Source: Nitrososphaera sp. UBA210 (lineage in GTDB: Archaea; Thermoproteota; Nitrososphaeria; Nitrososphaerales; Nitrososphaeraceae). Taken from it: 13,944 nucleotides of DNA. Positions 5,540 through 11,419 of the stretch are shown here, piece after piece; within the stretch, counting starts at the first letter, position 1; every line of letters begins with the position of its first letter. Where the stretch lies: assembly GCA_002494895.1 (NCBI GenBank), contig DADA01000114.1, forward strand, positions 1-13,944. The letters run 5' to 3'. The notes beneath the pieces were generated by a model. That model saw nothing but the letters and a program-made list of their open reading frames with translations. It was not told where the DNA came from and did not search any database. The position numbers and the translations under genes were made by a program.

Positions 5540-6718
5540 TTGCAGCTCGTAGACACTTTTAAAGCAAGCCTAGACCCTTCAGTCTTTAAGCTTTACAGAA
5601 GATATCTGTATTCAAGATACAAGGCGACAGACGAGCTTGCTCAGCCGGAAGTCGTGCATGAAAAAGCCAAGGAAAAGCTGCTAAAGATGACAGAGAAGTT
5701 CCAGCAGAACGCGCATTACTTTGAGCCGGGCGAGCAGCTGACCATCAATATCAAAGGACATGAACTGTCCGGGCCGGTGGGAGTATCCGCTGGATTTGAC
5801 AAGAACTGCGATGCCCTAGAGCCGATGTCGTACGTATTTGGATTCCTTAATCCCGGCAGCGTCTTGAAAGACCCGCGGGCAGGCAACCCTCAGCGGCCAA
5901 AGAGCAAGGGCACCGTGCGCATCGCAGTGGACGATGAACGGGAAGCAATAGTGAATGCTCAGGGATATCCACACAAAGGTCTTGACTACACGGTGCGCAA
6001 CCTTGAAAAGTTCCGGGAAGGTCAGAAGGGAAACGCCAGGATCCTGTTGAACTTTTCGGGGATTACTGAAGACTACACGGAGGATGCTGTGCTTGATTCG
6101 TGTAGCGAGATCATCAGGAAAACCTTGCCATATGTTGACTTTGGCTTTGAAGAGAACAGGACTTCACCCAATACTGATTTCAACAAGGTGCTGGAAACTC
6201 CCGAGTTCACGAAAAAGATGATCGATCTCATGAATTCGCGAGTGCCACGCGGCATGATCAAGGCTTCAAAAATATCTCCCTATAACGACCTAGCACCTTC
6301 GAGCGATGAAAAGCAAAACAAGCTCGAGTCGATACGGACCTTTTACGAGAACGGTGGCGATGCCGTTGTTATAGGAAATACACGGCCCGTAGACACGAGT
6401 TCGGTTGTCGGCGCAAAAAGATTCTCAAGGGGGGTCGCTGGGGAAAGCGGCCGTCCTCTGTTCCCGTACATGCTAAAGTTGGTAGAGCACGCCCACAAGG
6501 CCTTCCCCGACCTCGCCATTATCGCGTGCGGTGGCATTTTCAGCGGAGAGGATGCTTGGAAGGCATACGAAAAAGGTGCGACCCTTGTTTCGCTCTATAC
6601 CGCACTTACCTTCTATGGATTCGGAGTGGTCAGAGAAATCCACGAGGTACTGAAGAAGAAACTGGGCGGCCGTACCCTGCAGGATTTTCTTGATAGTCGG
6701 GACGGCCATTTCCGCTGA
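5540..6718 (+). CDS. Divergent class-2-type dihydroorotate dehydrogenase homologue
   Basis: A 392-residue FMN-barrel protein. The N-terminal helical part (1 to about 60, FKLYRRYLYSRYKATDELA, then EVVHEKAKEKLLK) resembles the extension that class 2 DHODH uses at the membrane to reach quinone. The barrel begins with GVSAGFDKNCDALE (81-94), the counterpart of the usual AAGFDKNG, and ends with IIACGGIFSGEDAWKA (327-342) and GATLVSLYTALTFYG (346-360), the phosphate-binding region for FMN. The SPNT motif is kept at 209-212, with Ser209 aligned to the catalytic base of class 2 enzymes. The substrate loop is changed: NAQGYPHKG (139-147) replaces the family's NRMGFNNxG. It therefore may not be the pyrimidine-pathway PyrD and could oxidise a different substrate. 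The TTG start at 5540 is supported by a GAGGGGG tract. No pyrimidine genes are adjacent. Confidence 0.75.
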   Translation: MQLVDTFKASLDPSVFKLYRRYLYSRYKATDELAQPEVVHEKAKEKLLKMTEKFQQNAHYFEPGEQLTINIKGHELSGPVGVSAGFDKNCDALEPMSYVFGFLNPGSVLKDPRAGNPQRPKSKGTVRIAVDDEREAIVNAQGYPHKGLDYTVRNLEKFREGQKGNARILLNFSGITEDYTEDAVLDSCSEIIRKTLPYVDFGFEENRTSPNTDFNKVLETPEFTKKMIDLMNSRVPRGMIKASKISPYNDLAPSSDEKQNKLESIRTFYENGGDAVVIGNTRPVDTSSVVGAKRFSRGVAGESGRPLFPYMLKLVEHAHKAFPDLAIIACGGIFSGEDAWKAYEKGATLVSLYTALTFYGFGVVREIHEVLKKKLGGRTLQDFLDSRDGHFR

Positions 6719-6777
6719 AAAAGTCGTACTAAAGCGTCCAAGTCTGCCTATGTTCTCGATATTCTTGTCGCAGGTGT

Positions 6778-6817
6778 GACACAGTGTCCCTCATCATGAG
6801 ACAAGTATTGTAATACT
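6778..6817. repeat. Three tandem short inverted repeats upstream of the radical SAM gene
   Basis: Three perfect dyads stand almost end to end: GACAC-a-GTGTC at 6778-6788, CTCAT-c-ATGAG at 6790-6800, and AGTATT-gt-AATACT at 6804-6817. They lie 30-70 bases before the TATA element of the radical SAM gene and 60-100 bases after the DHODH-like gene. They could be operator sites or a set of small hairpins; each is short enough to occur by chance alone. Confidence 0.4.
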
Positions 6818-6846
6818 GATACAAACCAGAGCAATTTATTGGAAAC

Positions 6847-6855
6847 CTTTTAATG
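6847..6855 (+). promoter_or_regulatory. TATA box for the radical SAM gene, leaderless spacing
   Basis: CTTTTAATG, with its centre about 24 bases before the TTG start at 6875, as in leaderless archaeal transcripts. Confidence 0.5.
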
Positions 6856-6874
6856 CACCTTTTATCATTTCCCT

Positions 6875-8623
6875 TTGAACAAGGGATTCAAGTCATTGGG
6901 TAGGCATCCTAAGGTCGTTCTTACGGCAGATCGTACATTAATGTCCCCCTACAGGGGTATTTCGCTTGCTTCATTTTTTGGCTGCGCGCCGGCCCTTGAT
7001 TTCAATAGGGATCACGGCTCGTTCTGGTACCAGATCCTGCGCAACCAGGTGACGCCAAAAGTCCTCTTTGATTTTATCTGCAATCCTATAGAACACGATA
7101 ACGGATATGCAAGTTTTGCGCCGTACGGTCTTAGAAAGGTGGAATCCGCGCTCTTGCGCGACGGCTACAGCCGGGAGGATGTGGTAGTTGCGCACCCTGA
7201 TCACATCGAAAAATTCATCGGGCCAGAGACAGAGGTTGTCGGCACTTACGAAATGGACCCGCTTGGAATGGGGCCAGTCACGATGACGTTTACCTACGGC
7301 CGCAAGCACATGTCATACGACGAATTCTACAACCGCGACCTTCACCAGAGGATAAACGCCGCCAAGCAAAGGACTGGCAGCAAGGCCAAGGTCGTCGCGG
7401 GGGCTTCCGGCACATGGCAGTACAATTACGACCCTGCAAAGATTGAAGAATACGGGCTTTATGGTATCGTAGAGGGTGAGCTGGGTGGTATCGGTCCAGA
7501 GATCGATGGCGCTGCCGGCGCTTTCTTTGATTCGCTTATTTCAGGCGAGTTCGATACCGCAAACCCCTTCAAGAAGAGCCAGTTCAAAGTAGAGATCAAG
7601 GAATTCGTCCGAAACGAAAAGACGCTCCATGGCAGGTTCATCCACTACTGGAATGAGCCTTCGATAGACGAAATACCAAACATTGTCAACCCGAGCATGC
7701 ACGGCATGATTGAAGTCATGCGAGGCTGCGGCCGGGGATGCAAGTTCTGCGACGTAACGCTCAGGCCATTAAGGTATTACCCTGTAGAAAAAGTGCAGAA
7801 GGAAATTGAGGTCAACATGAAGTACGGCGGTCTAAAGAATGCCTGGGTCCACAGCGACGACATTTTTGTCTACGGGTTGAACCCAAGGACTACCAAGAAC
7901 ATGCAGCCAAATAGGGAGGCTATAGAAGAGCTCTTTACGGGGATTATGGCGACAGGCATAGAGCACGCCAACCCAACGCACGGAACGCTTGCTGGGGCAA
8001 TAGCAGACGAGAGGCTCATTCCCAATGTTTCAAAGATAATAAAATCGGGGCCGGACAACCACATCGGCATCCAGTGCGGTTTCGAAACCGGCAGCATAAG
8101 GCTAATTGGCAAGTACGCTGACCGCAAGCTCTCTCCCTACAAGCCGGACGAATGGCACTGGGTGGTAAAGAACGGCATCAAGGTGCTCAACCAGAACTAC
8201 TGGGTGCCCGCGTTTACTCTTATCATGGGCCTTGATAACGACGAGACGCCAGAAGACAGCTGGGAGACGATAAGGCTGATCCACGAAATAGAGACAGAGC
8301 AGCCTGATTCAAAGTTCACAGCGACTCCGCTTACTTTTGTTCCGATTGGCCTTCTTGAAAAATCAGACTTTTACGACATTGGAAACACGATGGACCCGGC
8401 AAAACTGGGAGTTATGTACAAGACCTGGCAGCACAACTTCAAGTACGGAATCCAGAAATTCATGGGCAAGGTGGGCCGGGACAACCCAGTCAAGAACTGG
8501 TTCTTCACGACGCTTGCATCCACACTTGGGGGCGTGCCTCTTTCGGCGATGGAAGGCTATGCCAGAAGGAAGGGTCCAGACCACGAGCGCGTGATTGAGA
8601 AGATAAAATCAAACTACTGGTAG
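6875..8623 (+). CDS. B12-binding-type radical SAM protein
   Basis: A 582-residue protein. Residues 1 to about 260 match the cobalamin-binding-like N-terminal half of an archaeal radical SAM group: VVLTADRTLMSPYRG (14-28), APYGLRKVESALLRDG (82-97), DPLGMGPVTMTF (128-139), a GASGTWQY loop (176-183) and YGIVEGELGG (196-205). The radical SAM domain carries the iron-sulphur motif CGRGCKFC, with Cys285, Cys289 and Cys292, then NMKYGG, HSDDIFVYG, and IQCGFETGSIRLI for SAM contacts. It should cleave S-adenosylmethionine to a 5'-deoxyadenosyl radical; members are usually methyltransferases or C-C bond formers. GDGT ring synthases (Grs) of archaeal lipid synthesis are built on this general plan and are one candidate role, unproven here. 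The TTG start at 6875 fits a TATA box 24 bases away; the next in-frame ATG (6941) would cut the first strand. The F420-reductase-like gene follows after 32 bases. Confidence 0.85.
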   Translation: MNKGFKSLGRHPKVVLTADRTLMSPYRGISLASFFGCAPALDFNRDHGSFWYQILRNQVTPKVLFDFICNPIEHDNGYASFAPYGLRKVESALLRDGYSREDVVVAHPDHIEKFIGPETEVVGTYEMDPLGMGPVTMTFTYGRKHMSYDEFYNRDLHQRINAAKQRTGSKAKVVAGASGTWQYNYDPAKIEEYGLYGIVEGELGGIGPEIDGAAGAFFDSLISGEFDTANPFKKSQFKVEIKEFVRNEKTLHGRFIHYWNEPSIDEIPNIVNPSMHGMIEVMRGCGRGCKFCDVTLRPLRYYPVEKVQKEIEVNMKYGGLKNAWVHSDDIFVYGLNPRTTKNMQPNREAIEELFTGIMATGIEHANPTHGTLAGAIADERLIPNVSKIIKSGPDNHIGIQCGFETGSIRLIGKYADRKLSPYKPDEWHWVVKNGIKVLNQNYWVPAFTLIMGLDNDETPEDSWETIRLIHEIETEQPDSKFTATPLTFVPIGLLEKSDFYDIGNTMDPAKLGVMYKTWQHNFKYGIQKFMGKVGRDNPVKNWFFTTLASTLGGVPLSAMEGYARRKGPDHERVIEKIKSNYW

Positions 8624-8631
8624 CTTTATTA
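8624..8631 (+). promoter_or_regulatory. TATA box for the F420-reductase-like gene, leaderless spacing
   Basis: CTTTATTA directly after the stop of the radical SAM gene, centred 28 bases before ATG 8656. It suggests that the two close genes are not simply one operon. Confidence 0.5.
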
Positions 8632-8655
8632 CGTCTCTGGATATTTCAATTATCG

Positions 8656-9297
8656 ATGCAGGTTGGCATTCTGGGCTCTGGAGACGTTGGTCTGAAGCTC
8701 GGCGACGGGTTTATCGAAACCGGTAATATCGTCAGAATAGGGACAAGGAGCCCGCTGAAAGTTCAATCATGGATATCAAAATACGGCAACAGCAGGGCCT
8801 CTTCAGGAAATTTTGCCGAAGCTGCGGCGTTTGGTGAACTGCTGGTCATCGCGACGCTCTGGGAGGGGACGGCAGCTGCAATCAGATCCGCAGATCCAAA
8901 GAATTTCGAAGGCAAGGTCGTAATAGACGTCACCAACCCGCTCGATTTTTCAAAGGGAGTGCCGCCAAAGCTGGCTGTCGGATATACTGATTCTGGGGGC
9001 GAAACTCTCCAGCGACTTTTGCCACGCGCAAGGGTAGTGAAGGCATTCAACACCGTTGGCAATACTCACATGTTCAGACCAGAGTTTCCTGGCGGCCCGC
9101 CAACGATGTTCATTTGCGGAAATGACGAGGACGCCAAGCAGACAGTCAGCGAGATACTCACGTCATTTGGTTGGGAGGCCGTTGACATTGGGAACATAGA
9201 AGGCTCCCGGCTTCTCGAGCCCCTAGCAATGCTCTGGATCTTGCATTATTTCAGGACAAACAATGGGCAGCACGCGTTCAAGCTTTTGAGAAAGTAG
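8656..9297 (+). CDS. F420H2:NADP oxidoreductase-like Rossmann protein
   Basis: A 213-residue soluble protein of the NADP-oxidoreductase, F420-dependent family (Fno type, PF03807-like). The N-terminal Rossmann fold has GSGDVG (7-12) in the GxGxxG dinucleotide loop. The end of strand 2 reads GTRSP (29-33), where the Thr-Arg-Ser triad in Fno holds the NADP 2'-phosphate. Later blocks VIDVTNPL (89-96) and VVKAFNTVG (127-135) are typical, the latter lying near the F420 or nicotinamide site in Fno. Length is close to that of Fno (about 210-225). It probably passes hydride between NADP(H) and F420, but relatives of unknown substrate share these motifs, so F420 use is an inference. ATG 8656 is supported by a TATA box 28 bases upstream. 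It lies 32 bases after the radical SAM gene. Confidence 0.75.
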   Translation: MQVGILGSGDVGLKLGDGFIETGNIVRIGTRSPLKVQSWISKYGNSRASSGNFAEAAAFGELLVIATLWEGTAAAIRSADPKNFEGKVVIDVTNPLDFSKGVPPKLAVGYTDSGGETLQRLLPRARVVKAFNTVGNTHMFRPEFPGGPPTMFICGNDEDAKQTVSEILTSFGWEAVDIGNIEGSRLLEPLAMLWILHYFRTNNGQHAFKLLRK

Positions 9298-9437
9298 GCT
9301 CGCCGCGGAATCCGAAAATCCACCGACCTCATGCAGTACGGTGACATCAGCGATCCAGTCTTCTGGAAGGCTTTGAGAGCGGGCGATCGCTGCAACTATT
9401 TATGCATTTTGTATTAGGCAGAGGCTACTCCCTATTG

Positions 9438-9444
9438 TTTATAC
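9438..9444 (+). promoter_or_regulatory. TATA box for ftsZ, leaderless spacing
   Basis: TTTATAC centred about 28 bases before ATG 9469. The rest of the 171-base gap 9298-9468 holds a GCGATCGC palindrome (about 9384-9391) and no convincing gene. Confidence 0.5.
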
Positions 9445-9468
9445 TTTCACCAGCTTGTATTCCCCTCT

Positions 9469-10548
9469 ATGAGTCATTCACTTCCAAACAACGTAACACC
9501 AGAGTCGGTAATGGAGCAAGAGACCATTCGTGCAGCTATGGAAATGGCCAAGCCAACGGTTTGTGTCATAGGAGCAGGCGGTGCAGGCAGTAACATTGTC
9601 TCGTGGATCAAGAGCAAGGGGATCTCGGGAGGCAAGCTGATCGCTGTTAACACTGACGCAGCTCACCTAGGTATTACAAAAGCAGACAGGCGAATTCTTA
9701 TCGGCCCAAAGCTGACGCAGGGCAGGGGATGTGGAGGTTACGCGGAAAAAGGTATGCAGGCTACGCGTGAGAGCCTGTCAGAAGTACTGAGAGAAGTCCA
9801 GGGCGCAAACATTGTTTTCCTGTGCGCAGGTCTGGGCGGTGGAACAGGAACAGGAGCTATTCAGATTTTATCAGACGAGCTAAAGAGAGCAACGGGCGCG
9901 CTGGTCGTAGGCGTCGTAACACTGCCGTTCGCGGTAGAGCGTTTCCGATACACAATGGCAAAGGAAGCATTGCTCAGTCTCCAGAGGTCATGTGACACCG
10001 TAGTCGCAATCGACAACAACAGGCTGACGAGAGTCGCAGGAAACCTGCCATTACAGCAGGCGCTTGGCGTTGCCAACGAGCTGGTCGGCCAGTTCATCAA
10101 GGGAACTACAGAGACCATCACGACAGCATCGCTTATCAACATCGACTTTGCAGACCTGACAGCTATCATGGAAGGAAGAGGGCTGGCAGCTATCGGCGTC
10201 GGATTCAACGACGGCATAGACAGGATCGAGCAGTCAACTAGGATGGCACTTGACACGCAGCTCCTTGACGTCAAGGACATGTCAATGGCCCACGGAGCAC
10301 TCGTACACGTTACGGGAGGTGACGACATCACCCTGGAAGAAGTCACGAGGGCGGGAGAGCTGGTCACAAGGTCGCTGCCACAGGACGTAAGGATCGTGTG
10401 GGGCGCAAGGGTTGACCCGAACATGAAGGGCAAGGCCCGCGTGATGGTAGTCCTGACAGGTGTCGAAAGCACCTTTGGCGAAGTTACAAAGATTGCCCAG
10501 GCACCGGTTCAGGAAGAGAAGAAGAAAAAGTTCCTAGGAATGTTCTAG
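9469..10548 (+). CDS. ftsZ: Archaeal cell-division GTPase FtsZ
   Basis: A 359-residue tubulin-superfamily GTPase. Nucleotide loops: VCVIGAGGAGSN (31-42), NTDAAHL (61-67), the tubulin signature GGGTGTG (123-129), and VVTLPFAVERFR (149-160) with AIDNNRL (180-186). The synergy (T7) loop is NIDFAD at 224-229, with Asp226 and Asp229 matching the two catalytic aspartates, so GTP hydrolysis on polymerisation should be possible. The T3 region is unusual: GRGCGGYAEKG (85-95) in place of the common GLGAGGNPEVG. The C-terminus is short and ends EEKKKKFLGMF, a basic stretch followed by a hydrophobic tip that could bind a partner or the membrane. Thaumarchaeota also carry the Cdv division system, and their FtsZ is reported not to act at the division site in Nitrosopumilus; its role is open. 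ATG 9469 is favoured over ATG 9511 by the TATA spacing. A T-rich terminator follows. Confidence 0.93.
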   Translation: MSHSLPNNVTPESVMEQETIRAAMEMAKPTVCVIGAGGAGSNIVSWIKSKGISGGKLIAVNTDAAHLGITKADRRILIGPKLTQGRGCGGYAEKGMQATRESLSEVLREVQGANIVFLCAGLGGGTGTGAIQILSDELKRATGALVVGVVTLPFAVERFRYTMAKEALLSLQRSCDTVVAIDNNRLTRVAGNLPLQQALGVANELVGQFIKGTTETITTASLINIDFADLTAIMEGRGLAAIGVGFNDGIDRIEQSTRMALDTQLLDVKDMSMAHGALVHVTGGDDITLEEVTRAGELVTRSLPQDVRIVWGARVDPNMKGKARVMVVLTGVESTFGEVTKIAQAPVQEEKKKKFLGMF

Positions 10549-10558
10549 GAAAAACAAT

Positions 10559-10590
10559 CCTTTTTTCCTTTCTTTTTTCGTACTTTTTTC
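10559..10590 (+). terminator. T-rich transcription terminator of ftsZ
   Basis: Starting about ten bases after the ftsZ stop, the plus strand has three runs of five to six T's in about 30 bases, separated by short spacers. This is the usual archaeal intrinsic terminator form, without need of a hairpin. It separates ftsZ from the convergent secreted-protein gene. Confidence 0.75.
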
Positions 10591-10632
10591 GAAGAGTCTG
10601 ATCCCACTTTATGAACATCGCAGGCCAGTTGC

Positions 10633-11130
10633 TCATTGGCCAATAGCTAGTAATATCAATTCGGAATCATCAGCAAATATGCCGATTTCTGTGACTAGCT
10701 CCGACCTAATCTGATAGGTGCCAGCCGCTAGAATCGACCTGTCGAGAACAACATTGCAATCAACCACAGAAGGTCCGATGGAATAACCGTCGCTTCTAAA
10801 GCTGGCATCACAGTACGCTTCAGCCAACCCCGCGTCGGCTCTGATCACTTTGCCGTTAATATCGAACTCGTAGACTTTTTCGCTCGCCGTTCCAGCATCC
10901 AATGTAATCCTTATTATATCGATCGAATTTCCTGTTTCAAGAACGGCCCTGATTCTTATCTCCTGGTCCGTCGCGTCGCCAATGTAGGACGGTGACATGG
11001 GCAATATTCTGATGACATCGTCAGCACTTGCGGGATGTACGCCTGATATGGCGCCCGCTCCCAGCAGAACGAATGCAAACGCACCAACGGAATAGAGTTT
11101 GAATGCATGGCTGGTAGGGGCGGGGTGCAC
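10633..11130 (-). CDS. Small secreted protein with signal peptide, unknown function
   Basis: A 165-residue protein I do not recognise. Residues 10-36 form a Sec-type signal peptide: a Lys at 11, a hydrophobic core SVGAFAFVLLGAGAISG, then an ASA-DD site, so cleavage after Ala36 is likely. The mature part (about 129 residues) is acidic and beta-rich, with repeated strand patterns (IRIRAVLETGNSIDIIRI, KVYEFDINGKVIRA, YQIRSELVTEIG) that suggest an immunoglobulin-like fold. Its two cysteines, Cys107 and Cys125, could form one disulphide outside the cell. There is no C-terminal membrane anchor. The start is GTG at 11130; an overlapping frame with ATG codons at 11148 lacks a signal peptide. A TTTAATAGG box lies about 36 bases upstream. 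It converges with ftsZ across an 84-base gap. Confidence 0.65.
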   Translation of the reverse strand: MHPAPTSHAFKLYSVGAFAFVLLGAGAISGVHPASADDVIRILPMSPSYIGDATDQEIRIRAVLETGNSIDIIRITLDAGTASEKVYEFDINGKVIRADAGLAEAYCDASFRSDGYSIGPSVVDCNVVLDRSILAAGTYQIRSELVTEIGIFADDSELILLAIGQ

Positions 11131-11160
11131 AGGCTATCTCTTTTCATCAAATAGATATCT

Positions 11161-11170
11161 ACCTATTAAA
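11161..11170 (-). promoter_or_regulatory. TATA box for the secreted-protein gene
   Basis: TTTAATAGGT on the minus strand. Initiation about 26 bases on (near 11141) would leave a leader of about ten bases before GTG 11130. Confidence 0.45.
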
Positions 11171-11262
11171 GACGAGTAGAAACAATGGCCAAAATGTTCT
11201 GGCATCAGTCTCACTGACTCGGTGTAGTACCATACAGCTGGTTCTACCTCGTGCAATAGTAC

Positions 11263-11309
11263 TTGCCAAAGCAAGAAGGTGACTCTCGTTTTCAACTCGA
11301 CTTTGGCAA
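11263..11309. repeat. Nine-base inverted repeat in the 289-base intergenic region
   Basis: TTGCCAAAG at 11263-11271 is repeated in reverse complement, CTTTGGCAA, at 11301-11309, separated by 29 bases. It lies in the divergent gap between the secreted-protein gene and the large membrane-protein gene, about 110 bases before the latter. The rest of 11131-11419 holds TATA-like elements near both ends and no gene I can support. Confidence 0.4.
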
Positions 11310-11419
11310 ATAGTGTATGTCATCGACAGAGTTGACTAACAGAAAAATAGAACGATTGGATAGCTATTAAGAGATGTCCGGACCTGGGTGGCCCTTCGAC
11401 GATCGCTTAATGGGATCAG

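Noticed and set aside
6731..6797. Possible 22-residue minus-strand peptide, and a C/D-box-like ATGATGA, in the DHODH to radical SAM gap
   Set aside because: No TATA element at a fitting distance for the peptide, and no CTGA D box at RNA-guide distance from ATGATGA; the match is within chance.
9332..9418. Small plus-strand frame of 28 codons before ftsZ
   Set aside because: No promoter or ribosome-binding signal near its ATG, and its end runs close to the ftsZ promoter; too short to support.
9861..10472. Minus-strand open frame of 203 codons inside ftsZ
   Set aside because: Ser/Thr/Pro-rich antisense of conserved ftsZ codons; no recognisable domain or start signal.
10956..11150. Alternative minus-strand frame with ATG codons at the start of the secreted-protein gene
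   Set aside because: It lacks a signal peptide and ends early, while the GTG-started frame gives a textbook export signal.
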